Origin: Owenweeksia hongkongensis DSM 17368 | GTDB taxonomy: Bacteria > Bacteroidota > Bacteroidia > Flavobacteriales > Schleiferiaceae | Reading direction: 5' to 3' | DNA: 35,901 nt | Assembly (NCBI GenBank): GCA_945865885.1 | Contig: CAMBEZ010000021.1 | Location: 1 to 35,901, forward strand | Shown here: positions 23,429 to 32,085 of the stretch, piece by piece | Numbering within the stretch: the first letter of the stretch is position 1 | How the letters are laid out: each line of letters begins with the position of its first letter | Program-made: the position numbers and the translations under genes | Notes under the pieces: generated by a model | What the model saw: only the letters and a program-made list of their open reading frames with translations | Database searches by the model: none | Told to the model about the DNA's origin: nothing

Positions 23429-24400
23429 ATGCGGATTCTCACGGGGATTCAGAGCTCCGGGCGCCAGCATTTGGGCAACCTCTTGGGCGCTATTTTGCCG
23501 GCCATCAAACTGGCCAACCAGGGCACCAACGATTCGTTTCTCTTCATTGCGGACTTGCACTCTTTGACCACCGTAAAGGATCCCGCGGTTCGCAAGGAAA
23601 ACCTTTACGCTACAGCGGCCGCCTGGCTGGCTTGCGGCCTAGACACAAACAAAACCGTTTTTTATGCCCAAAGCCACGTACCGCAGTGCACGGAGCTGAC
23701 GTGGTATTTGAACTGCTTCACGCCGTACCCCATGTTGGCGAATGCGCACAGCTTCAAGGACAAGTCGGACAAGCTGTCCGACGTGAATGCCGGATTGTTT
23801 GACTACCCGGTGCTCATGGCGGCGGACATCTTGCTGTACGACGCGGACTTGGTTCCGGTGGGCAAGGACCAGCGCCAGCATTTGGAAATCACCCGAGACA
23901 TTGCGTCGGCCATCAACCGCCACGCAGGCCTGGAATTGCTGGTGGTTCCGGAGGCGCGGATCGACGAGCAGGTGATGACGGTACCGGGAACGGACGGCCA
24001 AAAGATGAGCAAGTCCTACAAGAATGTGGTGGACGTGTTTTTGCCGGAAAAGGAGTTGAAGAAGCAGATCATGGGCATTGTGACGGACGCCACCCCGTTG
24101 GAGGCGCCGAAGGATCCGGAAAAATGCAACGTGTTCCAGCTGTTTCGCTTGGTGGCCACACCGGAGCAAACGGCAGATTTGGCCCAGCGGTACCGTGCCG
24201 GAGGACTGGGCTACGGCCACGCCAAAACCGAATTGTTGGGCGTGTTGTTGGAACGTTTTGCGGAGGAACGCGTGCGTTTTGACGCGCTGATGGCAAATCC
24301 CGCCGCGCTGGATGCCGCCCTGGAGGTCGGCGCCCGGAAGGCTGCTGCCGTGGCGGATGCCACGCTACTCCGCGTCCGCCAAGCGCTCGGTTTTACCTGA
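23429..24400 (+). CDS. trpS: tryptophanyl-tRNA synthetase
   Basis: TrpRS charges tRNA-Trp. The 323-residue class I enzyme has SSGRQHLGN (HIGH-like, residues 9-17) and KMSKS at 192-196 followed by YKN. FNCFTPYPMLANAHSFKDKS and PVGKDQRQHLEITRDIA are typical of the family. Length agrees with bacterial TrpRS. It follows ktrA by 12 bases. Its last 36 bases overlap the 3' end of the opposite-strand addB-like gene, so the two end tail-to-tail with no room for a separate terminator. Confidence 0.97.
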   Translation: MRILTGIQSSGRQHLGNLLGAILPAIKLANQGTNDSFLFIADLHSLTTVKDPAVRKENLYATAAAWLACGLDTNKTVFYAQSHVPQCTELTWYLNCFTPYPMLANAHSFKDKSDKLSDVNAGLFDYPVLMAADILLYDADLVPVGKDQRQHLEITRDIASAINRHAGLELLVVPEARIDEQVMTVPGTDGQKMSKSYKNVVDVFLPEKELKKQIMGIVTDATPLEAPKDPEKCNVFQLFRLVATPEQTADLAQRYRAGGLGYGHAKTELLGVLLERFAEERVRFDALMANPAALDAALEVGARKAAAVADATLLRVRQALGFT

Positions 24401-27184
24401 GGACTGAAATTCAGACCACGGAATCTCGGCCCGTAGGGCCGCCACCAACGGCCGGAGCACCTCGTTTTCAAAGGCTTCCAACGCCTCGGGCCCAAACGCA
24501 TCCAGTCCATTGAAATTCAGCCACATCGGCTCCAAGCGCGGTTGGCGCAAGGAAACAATCCCCACCCGAACGGGCTGGGGGTCTCCCGTGGAGCGCGCAT
24601 GCATCCAAGCGTAGGTCATCAACTGGAGGGGTTTGCTGCCTTTGTCCGGAAGGAGCAAGTGGTCCCAACTTTTAAATTTTAAATCTTCGGCCTTGACGGT
24701 ACCGGTTTTGAGGTCCAAAATGGCTAAACCCTGCGCGGAGCGCTCCATGCGGTCCGCCTTACCGCGGAAGCAGACGGGGCCGGAATCGGTTTGCAGGACG
24801 GCCGTCAATTCGTTTTCCACCCCCACCAAGCTCCAGTCCTCCCCAGCTTCTTTGCGCTTTTCCAAGCGGTCTGCGTCTGCGTTGGCCAATTCGCGCAGCA
24901 AGGTGCTGCCCACGCGGTACGCCAAAGCGTTTTTGCCCGTTGCAACTTGTCCGCCGGGGTATTCGGTGCGGAGCGCTTCCTGCATCAATGCTTCCCATTG
25001 TTCGTTCGACGGTCGCAAGAACTGTGGATCGTCGTTGCCCAGGAGCGTTTGGTAGAGCAATTCGTGGGCCTTGTGCACGATGTTCCCAAAAAGGGCATCG
25101 TCAATGCGTTCCTTGGGTTCGTCTTCCGGACGAGCGCGCAGCACGTACTCGCGGTAAAACGCCTCGGGGTCGCGCAAAAATTGAGATAACTTACTGGGCG
25201 AGAGCGCAGTTTTGGGGTTTTCCAACCGGCTTTGCAGCGTAGCCAGGGCTTCCGGCGAAGGGTTCCAGCCCGCGGGCGCCACCAAGCTTTCCGGCGTCAG
25301 CGGCACGTAGCGAAGGGCGCTTTCCCAGTGCTCCGTGTAGGGCTTCAATTCCACGCGCAGCTGGTGGAGGTACCGGCTCGGTTCGCCGCCGCCGGTGGCG
25401 TCGGAATCCGTGCTGTAGAGCAGGGTGATGCGTTGGGGGTGCTGCAGGAGTCGGTAAAAGTGATAGGCATTGATGGCCTCGCGCTCGCTGGGCAGGGGCA
25501 AGCCCAGGTCCGTTCGCACGCTCCACGGGATCCAACCCAAGTCCCCACGGGCGGGTGGAAGCACGCCTTCGTTGGCCCCCACCACCAGCACGGACTCAAA
25601 GTCCAGCAGCCGCGTTTCCAGCAGCCCCATGATCTGGAGGCCGGCCAAGGGCTCGCCCAACAAATCAAGCGGCTCCTCGCGGAAAAAAGGCTGGAGCAGG
25701 GCCCGAACGGCCCGCCAGTTGGGGTTCAAGTGGTGCGCGCGGCACCGTTCGGCCAGCGTGCGCAAAACCGACGCCAGGGTGTTGGCGGCCGTTCGTTCCC
25801 AATCCCGCAGGGACGCGCCGCCGCTGCCGGCTTCCAGCCGGTCGGCGGCGCGCTCCAGCCACGGTACCGTTTGGTCCGTCGGGGTGAGTAAATCCAATCC
25901 CGGCAAAGGCCCCAAGGCCTCCGAGTGCTCCAGTTGTTGCGGGGTCCAGCGCATTTGGTGCGCTTGTGCGGAAGCGCGTTGGAACCGTTGAACGGCCTGC
26001 GGCGCGTCCGGTCCCAGCCACACGCGGGCGCCCGGGTGGTCCAAGAAGGCACGGGCCGCCCGCAAGGCAATGCTGCCGTCTGCGGCGGTTTCTTGAAGCT
26101 CCAACAAGGCCTCCAGAGAGGCCGTCAGCGGCACGGACGCCAGCGGCAGGCCCATGGTCACGTTGGCATCCACGTCCGGAAGCGCGTGGAGCATGGGGAG
26201 CAGAAGGGATTCGTCCGCCAGCACCACCGCGGTACGTTCCAAGTTGGGATCTTCGGCCAATCGATCGCGCACCCAGGCGCCAGCCGTTTTGGCCAGCCCA
26301 ACGGCACCGGCAACTCCTTGAACTTCTATCCGTTTGGGCCGCTCGCGAAGTCCGTGGGTGGGCGTGCGCAAGTCTGCCGTTGCGGCTGCCGGCCAGCGGT
26401 CCCGAAACCGACGCAAATACAGTCCGGCCTCGTGGTAATCTTCGTTTAAATAATGGGCATCGGCGTCGAAACGAACCACGGCTTCTCCGCGTTCCAAAAC
26501 CCAAAGAAACAGCGCTTCTTCGCAGGGCGTCAGGGCGTTGAACCCCGCAAAAACCCAGCGATCAATGCCCCATTCGGAACGCAACCGGTTCCAAGCGTCG
26601 GGGTCCGGTCCGCGGTCCGCCGGCGAGGCCGTGCGCATGATCAGTCCGGTGGTACCCGTGCCGTCCGCCCGAAGGGCCTCGTGCCACTGGGTGTGCAGCA
26701 GCGGCAGGGCCTGAAGCAAAGCCAGCCTTCGGCGCCTTCCGGCGCCCGTAACCTCTTCCGATCGCCCCCATTGCTCCAGGGCCTCCCACTCGGCTGTAGC
26801 GCGCCAAACCAGCGCGGGATCGGCCCCCTGCCGGTCGATGTCGTTCAGGTCTTTCAAAAGCCCGGCTCCCCACTGGGCGTAGGATTCAAAGGGCTCGGCG
26901 TGGGATTCGAATTGAGCAGCGTACAGCGGATAAAACCGCATCAGGGCGTCCAAACTGTTTACCGGACGCAGTCCGCTCAGGGCAGAAAGCAAACCGTCCA
27001 ATGGTAGCGTCAGCGGCGCCAGAACGGGCCCCGGCGCGGCGTTGGACAGGTGCGTGCGCAAGAAGCGCTCCGCGCGGCGGCTGGGCAACACCCAAGCGGT
27101 GCGGTGCCATTGGTCAGCGGGTGTTTGCGCAGCCCATTCGCGGGCCACGCGTTCCAAGAAAGGACGGTCTAGATGCGAATTCAC
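24365..27184 (-). CDS. AddB-like PD-(D/E)XK nuclease-helicase family protein
   Basis: This 939-residue protein resembles the Bacteroidota AddB-type subunit, which works with an AddA/UvrD-like helicase in processing double-strand breaks. The N-terminus has WVLPSRRAERFLRTHL, and helicase-like segments follow (VVGANEGVLPPARGDLGW, then RITLLYSTDSDATGGGEPS). The C-terminal nuclease has NIVHKAHELL, then RGKADRME, ILDLKTG and QLMTYAW, matching the H...GxxD...DxK...QxxxY pattern of RecB-type nucleases. GTG 27184 is used because upstream residues only mirror nadD and its flank. It is the last gene after ribE-gmk-nadD. No addA is in the window. Confidence 0.85.
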   Translation of the reverse strand: MNSHLDRPFLERVAREWAAQTPADQWHRTAWVLPSRRAERFLRTHLSNAAPGPVLAPLTLPLDGLLSALSGLRPVNSLDALMRFYPLYAAQFESHAEPFESYAQWGAGLLKDLNDIDRQGADPALVWRATAEWEALEQWGRSEEVTGAGRRRRLALLQALPLLHTQWHEALRADGTGTTGLIMRTASPADRGPDPDAWNRLRSEWGIDRWVFAGFNALTPCEEALFLWVLERGEAVVRFDADAHYLNEDYHEAGLYLRRFRDRWPAAATADLRTPTHGLRERPKRIEVQGVAGAVGLAKTAGAWVRDRLAEDPNLERTAVVLADESLLLPMLHALPDVDANVTMGLPLASVPLTASLEALLELQETAADGSIALRAARAFLDHPGARVWLGPDAPQAVQRFQRASAQAHQMRWTPQQLEHSEALGPLPGLDLLTPTDQTVPWLERAADRLEAGSGGASLRDWERTAANTLASVLRTLAERCRAHHLNPNWRAVRALLQPFFREEPLDLLGEPLAGLQIMGLLETRLLDFESVLVVGANEGVLPPARGDLGWIPWSVRTDLGLPLPSEREAINAYHFYRLLQHPQRITLLYSTDSDATGGGEPSRYLHQLRVELKPYTEHWESALRYVPLTPESLVAPAGWNPSPEALATLQSRLENPKTALSPSKLSQFLRDPEAFYREYVLRARPEDEPKERIDDALFGNIVHKAHELLYQTLLGNDDPQFLRPSNEQWEALMQEALRTEYPGGQVATGKNALAYRVGSTLLRELANADADRLEKRKEAGEDWSLVGVENELTAVLQTDSGPVCFRGKADRMERSAQGLAILDLKTGTVKAEDLKFKSWDHLLLPDKGSKPLQLMTYAWMHARSTGDPQPVRVGIVSLRQPRLEPMWLNFNGLDAFGPEALEAFENEVLRPLVAALRAEIPWSEFQSSGKTERLADAE

Positions 27185-27237
27185 GAACGGGGGTTTGGTG
27201 GTTTTTGCCGGCGTGCCGACGGTCTCCCCAAGGTACG

Positions 27238-27876
27238 TTATTTCCCGGAATCGTGGCCGTTGGGGGCGTACAATCCGTGGGCTTGCAGGTAGGCCCAAAC
27301 GCCCTCCGGAAGTGGAATTGTGGGCACCTCGCCGCGCCGCAAGGCGGCGCGCACCTCCGTGCTGGACAAATCCACCGGCGGTCCCGTCAGCACGTGCGCA
27401 GGCACCGTTCCGGGCGCCTCAGCGGCTCCGCTGCGCGGGTACACGGCCACCGGCAGGTGCTCCCAAAGCCAGTCTGCCTCCTTCCAGCGGTTGAGTCCGG
27501 CCCAGTTGTCGGCGCCAATGATCAAAACAAAGCCGCAATCCGGGTGCGTTTGCAGTAAATGACGCAGGGTGGAAGCGGTATACGACGGTCGCGGCAGGGC
27601 AAACTCCACGTCGCTCGCCACCAAACCCGGGCGGTTGGCCACGGCCGATTGCACCAAGGCCAAACGGTGGCGCTCGTCGGTTAATTCGTCCGCTGCCTTG
27701 AACGGATTCTGCGGACTGACCACCAACCAAACCTCGTCCAAATCCAGCTGTGCGCGGGCGGCCTCCGCCAGCGTCAGGTGCCCCTCGTGGATGGGGTCAA
27801 ACGTACCGCCCAACAAACCAATCCGCCGAATCGGCGCGGCGGGCAAGGGAAGGGGGGAAGGGTTGGAAAGGTTCAA
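27238..27876 (-). CDS. nadD: nicotinate-nucleotide adenylyltransferase
   Basis: NadD transfers AMP from ATP to nicotinate mononucleotide, making deamido-NAD in NAD synthesis. The 212-residue protein has the nucleotidyltransferase signature GLLGGTFDPIHEGH (residues about 20-33), NPFK, GADNWAGLNRWKE, and the second ATP site LSSTEVR near residue 170. The only usable start upstream of the signature is TTG 27876, which overlaps the gmk stop (TTGA); this gives a 15-residue proline-rich extension. It sits between gmk and the addB-like gene. gmk-nadD adjacency is usual in the phylum. Confidence 0.95.
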   Translation of the reverse strand: MNLSNPSPLPLPAAPIRRIGLLGGTFDPIHEGHLTLAEAARAQLDLDEVWLVVSPQNPFKAADELTDERHRLALVQSAVANRPGLVASDVEFALPRPSYTASTLRHLLQTHPDCGFVLIIGADNWAGLNRWKEADWLWEHLPVAVYPRSGAAEAPGTVPAHVLTGPPVDLSSTEVRAALRRGEVPTIPLPEGVWAYLQAHGLYAPNGHDSGK

Positions 27877-28463
27877 ATCGCAGATCCGTCGGAGGGTGCC
27901 GAGGCGCGCACAAAAGCGTCCACCACGGCCTTTAATTCGCCCGTGGCGCGGTCCAGCTCGTCGTTGACAATGCGCACGTCAAAATGGGGGGCGCGGAGGG
28001 CTTCGCGTCCGGCCTTGCCCAATCGAATTTGAATCTTTTCTTCGGTGTCGGTACCTCGTTGGCGCAGTCGCTGTTCCAAAATAGCCAAAGAGGGAGCCTC
28101 GATGTACACCGCCAAGGCGTCGGGACCAAACTTCTTTTTCAAGCGCAGGGCTCCTTCCACGTCGACGTCAAAGAAAACCACTTTTCCTTCTGCCCACAGG
28201 CGCTCCACTTCGCTGCGCAAAGTGCCGTACCGCGCGCCGGGATATACTTCTTCCCACTCCAGGAAATCACCAGCCGCCACGGCGGCTTCAAATTGCTCCG
28301 GGCTCAAAAAATAGTAATCCACGCCGTGCTCCTCGCGCCCCCGCGGGGCGCGGCTGGTGGCCGAAACCGAAAACGCATATTCCCGGTGACCGTCCAGCAA
28401 ACGGCGCGTCAGGGTAGTCTTTCCGGACCCCGACGGGGCGCTCAACAAGACTAACTTACGCAC
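27873..28463 (-). CDS. gmk: guanylate kinase
   Basis: Gmk phosphorylates GMP to GDP. The 196-residue protein has the P-loop SAPSGSGKTT (residues 8-17), the GMP-binding SATSRAPRGREEHGVDYYFLS, and FDVDVEGALRLKKKF, with the lid region RLRQRGTDTEEKIQIRLGKA. GTG 28463 gives MRKLVLLSAPSGSGKTT, which matches family starts and overlaps the ribE stop by only 8 bases. The alternative ATG 28484 would add seven residues and overlap ribE by 29 bases. The 3' end overlaps nadD by 4 bases. Confidence 0.95.
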   Translation of the reverse strand: MRKLVLLSAPSGSGKTTLTRRLLDGHREYAFSVSATSRAPRGREEHGVDYYFLSPEQFEAAVAAGDFLEWEEVYPGARYGTLRSEVERLWAEGKVVFFDVDVEGALRLKKKFGPDALAVYIEAPSLAILEQRLRQRGTDTEEKIQIRLGKAGREALRAPHFDVRIVNDELDRATGELKAVVDAFVRASAPSDGSAI

Positions 28464-29091
28464 GGCTGGGAGTTTGAGCGGCAAAAGCGGCTTGGCGCTG
28501 CAGCAGAGCCGCCGCGTACTTGCCCAAAATATCGAATTCCAGATTCACCGGATCCCCAACGTTTAGGGTGTGGAACACCGTGTGCTCGTACGTGTAGGGA
28601 ATGATCGCCACGGAAAACGAATCCAGAGAAGCATCCACCACCGTGAGCGACGTTCCGTTGACGGTCACAGACCCCTTGGGCACCGTGATCCAATCCGCGG
28701 CCACCGGATGCTCTACTCGGTAGGTCCAACTGCCGTTGCGGTCCTCCACAGACGCAATCCGTCCCACGGCGTCCACGTGCCCCTGAACAATGTGGCCGTC
28801 CAGCCGTCCGTTCGCGGGCATGCAGCGCTCCAAATTGACCCGGGTTCCGGCCGCCCAGTTTCCCACGGTGGTTTTCTGCAGCGTTTCGTCAATAGCGGTC
28901 ACGCGGTACCCCGTCGGTTGGCCCGACGGTCCGTGCAAAGCCACCACCGTCAGACACACGCCGTTGTGCGCCAAGCTTTGATCTACCCGCAACTCCGGGG
29001 CCAGAGTGGATTCCACATCCAAGTGAACATTAGTGCCTTCGCGGTGCACGCCCACCACGGTCCCTAGGGTTTCGATAATGCCGGTAAACAT
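28456..29091 (-). CDS. ribE: riboflavin synthase alpha subunit
   Basis: The enzyme dismutates two 6,7-dimethyl-8-ribityllumazine molecules into riboflavin and a pyrimidinedione. The 211-residue protein contains the two lumazine-binding repeats: the first opens MFTGIIETLGTV with HNGVCLTV, the second has GHIVQGHVDAVGRI with VNGTSLTVVD. Start ATG 29091 gives the canonical MFTGIIE beginning; the longer open frame is a shadow. It heads the minus-strand operon ribE-gmk-nadD-addB-like. A perfect TACCTTTG box lies four bases upstream, facing the divergent pepA promoter. No FMN riboswitch fits in the 38-base gap. Confidence 0.97.
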   Translation of the reverse strand: MFTGIIETLGTVVGVHREGTNVHLDVESTLAPELRVDQSLAHNGVCLTVVALHGPSGQPTGYRVTAIDETLQKTTVGNWAAGTRVNLERCMPANGRLDGHIVQGHVDAVGRIASVEDRNGSWTYRVEHPVAADWITVPKGSVTVNGTSLTVVDASLDSFSVAIIPYTYEHTVFHTLNVGDPVNLEFDILGKYAAALLQRQAAFAAQTPSRA

Positions 29092-29095
29092 ACCG

Positions 29096-29103
29096 CAAAG
29101 GTA
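29096..29103 (-). promoter_or_regulatory. -7 box of the ribE operon (TACCTTTG)
   Basis: A perfect TAnnTTTG match on the minus strand, four bases before the ribE ATG. With its mirror copy at 29116-29123 it forms an inverted repeat. Any -33 contact would fall at the pepA start codon or beyond, and no TTTG is present there. Confidence 0.7.
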
Positions 29104-29115
29104 CACCCGTTGCCG

Positions 29116-29123
29116 TACCTTTG
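29116..29123 (+). promoter_or_regulatory. -7 box of the pepA operon (TACCTTTG)
   Basis: A perfect TAnnTTTG match six bases before the pepA ATG. It is the mirror of the ribE box across a 10-base centre (29105-29114). A -33 contact would fall on the ribE box or start codon; no TTTG is seen. Confidence 0.7.
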
Positions 29124-29129
29124 GAAGGT

Positions 29130-30542
29130 ATGAAAATCCACCTCGACACCCGCATTCCGGCCGGCACTCCCCGGGCCGGCGTACTTGCCTCTGCCGACGC
29201 CGCAACCGCACTCACCACCTCTGCAGCGGCACAAGCATCGTGGAACGCTTTTTGGGCCCGATCCGGCAAGGGCTGGTGCACGGCCACGGACGACGGCACC
29301 GATGCCTACGCCAACCTTTTGCCAGCAGACCCCAACACGCCAGAAGGCGCGGAAAAATACCGCCAGGCAGGCGCTGCGCTGGCCAAGTTGCTCCACGCGG
29401 CGCGCCACACCGGCGTTTCCCTTCCCAACGCACACCCCGCCTTGGTGGAAGGCCTGCTCTTGGCCAACTACCGCTACACGGACCAGTTTGCCCAGAAGAA
29501 AGCAGAGAACACCCCGTCCCTGAACGCCGTCTACCTGGAGGGTTGGAAGGCCAGCGACCTGCGGGCGCTGGAGATTCGCGTGGAGTGCGTCTTTTTAGCG
29601 CGAACCCTCATCAACCACCCCGTCAACGTGCTCAACGCCCAGGGCTTGGCCCAGGCCGCCGCGGACGCCGGCAAGGAATACGGGTTTCACGTGGAGGTGT
29701 TCAACAAAAAGAAGATTGAATCCCTGAAAATGGGCGGCCTGTTGGGCGTCAACTGGGGAAGTCTGGACGAGCCCACCTTTACCGTTTTGGAATACAAACC
29801 CGCCAACGCGGTCAACGCCCAGCCGTACGTGCTGGTGGGCAAGGGCGTGGTGTACGACACCGGCGGATTGAGTTTGAAGCCCACCAATTCCATGGACACC
29901 ATGAAATCGGACATGAGCGGCGCTGCCGCCGTGTTGGGTGCCGTATCCGGTGCTGCGCGCCTGGGCCTCCCCGTGCACGTGGTGGGCCTGATTCCCGCCA
30001 CAGACAACCGTCCCGGCGGCAACGCCGTCACCCCGGGCGACGTCCTCACCATGAGCGACGGCACCACGGTGGAAGTGCTCAACACGGACGCCGAGGGGCG
30101 CCTCATCCTGGCCGATGCCCTCCACTACGCCAAGCGCTACAACCCGCAACTGGTCATTGATTTAGCCACCCTCACCGGGGCCGCCGCCCGTGCCATTGGG
30201 CACTACGCCACCGTGGCCATGGGCACCGCCTCCGAAGAAGTTTGGTCCGACCTCCTGGCCTCCGGCAGCCGCACCCACGAACGCTTGGTTCGCTTCCCCT
30301 TTTGGGACGACTACAACGAGTTGCTCAAAAGCACCGTTGCGGACCTCAAAAACATTGGCGGCGCAGACGCCGGCGCCATCACTGCCGGAAAGTTCCTGGA
30401 ACACTTCACGGACTACCCCTACGTTCACCTGGACATCGCTGGCCCAGCCTTTGCAGACAAACCCATGGGGTACTGGTCCGCCGGCGGAACCGGCATTGGT
30501 GTGCGCCTTTTGTTGGACTTCTTGAGCACCCGCACCGCATGA
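29130..30542 (+). CDS. pepA: leucyl aminopeptidase (M17 family)
   Basis: The 470-residue M17 metallopeptidase removes N-terminal residues from peptides in the cytoplasm. The catalytic C-terminal domain has the metal ligands in VGKGVVYDTGGLSLKP and SDMSGAAAVLGA, and the signature NTDAEGRL beginning at N318, then ATLTGAAARAIG. The N-terminal domain (about residues 1-160) is weakly conserved, as usual. ATG 29130 (MKIHLDTRIP) is chosen over a TTG three codons earlier because that TTG lies inside the -7 box. It overlaps pdxA by ATGA. Confidence 0.94.
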   Translation: MKIHLDTRIPAGTPRAGVLASADAATALTTSAAAQASWNAFWARSGKGWCTATDDGTDAYANLLPADPNTPEGAEKYRQAGAALAKLLHAARHTGVSLPNAHPALVEGLLLANYRYTDQFAQKKAENTPSLNAVYLEGWKASDLRALEIRVECVFLARTLINHPVNVLNAQGLAQAAADAGKEYGFHVEVFNKKKIESLKMGGLLGVNWGSLDEPTFTVLEYKPANAVNAQPYVLVGKGVVYDTGGLSLKPTNSMDTMKSDMSGAAAVLGAVSGAARLGLPVHVVGLIPATDNRPGGNAVTPGDVLTMSDGTTVEVLNTDAEGRLILADALHYAKRYNPQLVIDLATLTGAAARAIGHYATVAMGTASEEVWSDLLASGSRTHERLVRFPFWDDYNELLKSTVADLKNIGGADAGAITAGKFLEHFTDYPYVHLDIAGPAFADKPMGYWSAGGTGIGVRLLLDFLSTRTA

Positions 30543-31594
30543 GCACGAACCCTCCCCGCATTGGATTTACCTGTGGCGACCTCAACGGCATTGGCCTGGA
30601 AGTAGTCCTCCGCACCCTTGCAGATCCTACCGTGCACGAACTGTGCCGCCCCGTTTTGTTTGCCACCCCCAAGGCCTTTGCCTACCACCGGAAAGCCGCG
30701 GACTTGCCGGAAATCCCCTATTCCCTGACCTCCAACCTGGACCAACCCCATCCGGAGAACCGCATTGCGTTGGTGGAACCGTGGACAGATCAAGTGCTGC
30801 TGGATTTGGGCAAACCCAATCCGGAATTGGGCCAGTACGCCCTCAAATCTCTGGACGCCGCCATCGACGCCTTGCAAAAAGGCCAAATCGACGCCCTCGT
30901 CACGGCCCCCATTGACAAGGAAACCATCCCCGTCGAAGGGTTTTCCGGACACACCGCCTACCTGGGCGAGCGCTTGGGCGGCAAGCCCTTGATGGTGCTG
31001 AGCGGCCCGGAGCTGCGCGTGGCTTTGGCCACCGAACACCTGGCCCTGTCCGACGTTTCCGCGGCCATCACCCAAGAGCTCCTCGTTGCCAAAATCCAGC
31101 AGTTTCACCGGGCACTCCAAACCGACTTTGGCGTTCAAAAACCCAAAATTGCCGTCCTGGCCCTCAACCCCCACGCCGGCGATCGCGGCAAGTTTGGCGC
31201 AGAGGATACCGAGCTCGTGGCCCCTGCCGTTGCGCAGCTCGCGGAACAAGGCCTTCAGGTATACGGACCCTATCCGGCCGACGGATTCTTTGGTTCCGGC
31301 CAGCACGCAGCCTTCGACGGCGTCTTGGCTCTTTACCACGATCAAGGCCTGATTCCCTTCAAAATGATCCACTTCCACGACGGCGTCAACGTCACCTGCG
31401 GACTCTCCCACGTGCGCACCTCGCCCGACCACGGAGTAGCCTATGCCTTGGCAGGCAAGCAGGAAGCAGATCACAGCAGTTTGCGCAACGCCTTGTTTGA
31501 AGCCATTGATTTGGTCCGACGTCGGGCCGGCCACGAGGAGGCGACGTCCAATCCCCTCCGAATGCGTGTAGAAACGCGCAAAGAGCGGGCGTAA
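30539..31594 (+). CDS. pdxA: 4-hydroxythreonine-4-phosphate dehydrogenase
   Basis: PdxA oxidises 4-phosphohydroxy-L-threonine in pyridoxal 5'-phosphate synthesis. The 351-residue protein has the family opening IGFTCGDLNGIGLEV, substrate and metal motifs GHTAYLGERLG, ALNPHAGDRGKFGAED, YPADGFF, and the metal histidine in ALYHDQGLIPFKM, followed by RTSPDHGVAY. ATG 30539 overlaps the pepA stop. It is followed by a 74-base gap that carries the DUF177-rpmF promoter. The pdxA-DUF177-rpmF order recurs in Bacteroidota. Confidence 0.96.
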   Translation: MSTNPPRIGFTCGDLNGIGLEVVLRTLADPTVHELCRPVLFATPKAFAYHRKAADLPEIPYSLTSNLDQPHPENRIALVEPWTDQVLLDLGKPNPELGQYALKSLDAAIDALQKGQIDALVTAPIDKETIPVEGFSGHTAYLGERLGGKPLMVLSGPELRVALATEHLALSDVSAAITQELLVAKIQQFHRALQTDFGVQKPKIAVLALNPHAGDRGKFGAEDTELVAPAVAQLAEQGLQVYGPYPADGFFGSGQHAAFDGVLALYHDQGLIPFKMIHFHDGVNVTCGLSHVRTSPDHGVAYALAGKQEADHSSLRNALFEAIDLVRRRAGHEEATSNPLRMRVETRKERA

Positions 31595-31638
31595 TCCGAA
31601 AAATCAGTTATACACAAGCAAGCGTTGAAAAAAATTCT

Positions 31639-31646
31639 TATCTTTG
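31639..31646 (+). promoter_or_regulatory. -7 box of DUF177-rpmF (TATCTTTG)
   Basis: A perfect TAnnTTTG match preceded by an A-rich tract. The DUF177 ATG is 22 bases downstream, so this gene has a short untranslated leader. No clear TTTG lies at the -33 spacing. Confidence 0.65.
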
Positions 31647-31668
31647 CGGGCTCCAAATCGAGCAGCTT

Positions 31669-32082
31669 ATGAAAAAGCGCGATCACACGCTTGTTTTTTC
31701 GGGCCTCAAGGCCGGCACGCACGAGTTGGAATACAGCCTTGATGCTGCGTTCTTTGCACACTACAACCACCCCGAAACCGAAGGGATAACTCAAGCGCAA
31801 ACCAGCGTGACCCTCTTAAAGGGATCACTCACGATGGAACTTCGCTTTGCCTTCAGCGGTTTGCTTGCGACGGAAGATGACGACACCGGCGAGCCGTTTG
31901 AACTCCCACTCCACAACACGTTTACCGTTGTGGTAAAATTTGGTGAGGTCTACGACGACCAGGAACCTGAGTTGCTGATCCTACCCCATGGATCCTACGA
32001 AGTGGACCTGAGTCAGTACCTCTACGAGTTGGCTGTGTTGAGCATTCCGTTGCGCAAGTCCAAAAACGAATTAAACGATTGA
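31669..32082 (+). CDS. DUF177 (YceD-like) protein
   Basis: The 137-residue protein matches the DUF177/YceD group nearly always found before rpmF; it has been linked to 23S rRNA accumulation and ribosome assembly in other organisms. Recognisable segments are FSGLKAGTHELEYSLDAAFF, LTMELRFAFSGLL, EPFELPLHNTFTVVVKFGE and ILPHGSYEVDLSQYLYELAVLSIPL. It ends soon after IPLRKSK, whereas relatives usually extend further. The Cys common before the EPF segment is replaced by acidic residues. It is 3 bases before rpmF. Confidence 0.9.
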   Translation: MKKRDHTLVFSGLKAGTHELEYSLDAAFFAHYNHPETEGITQAQTSVTLLKGSLTMELRFAFSGLLATEDDDTGEPFELPLHNTFTVVVKFGEVYDDQEPELLILPHGSYEVDLSQYLYELAVLSIPLRKSKNELND

Positions 32083-32085
32083 GCC

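Noticed and set aside
27185-27298. Longer start for the addB-like gene at 27298
   Set aside because: It would overlap nadD by 61 bases and add non-family residues; GTG 27184 gives a normal start.
28970-29129. FMN riboswitch upstream of ribE
   Set aside because: The intergenic gap is only 38 bases and is taken up by two divergent promoters.
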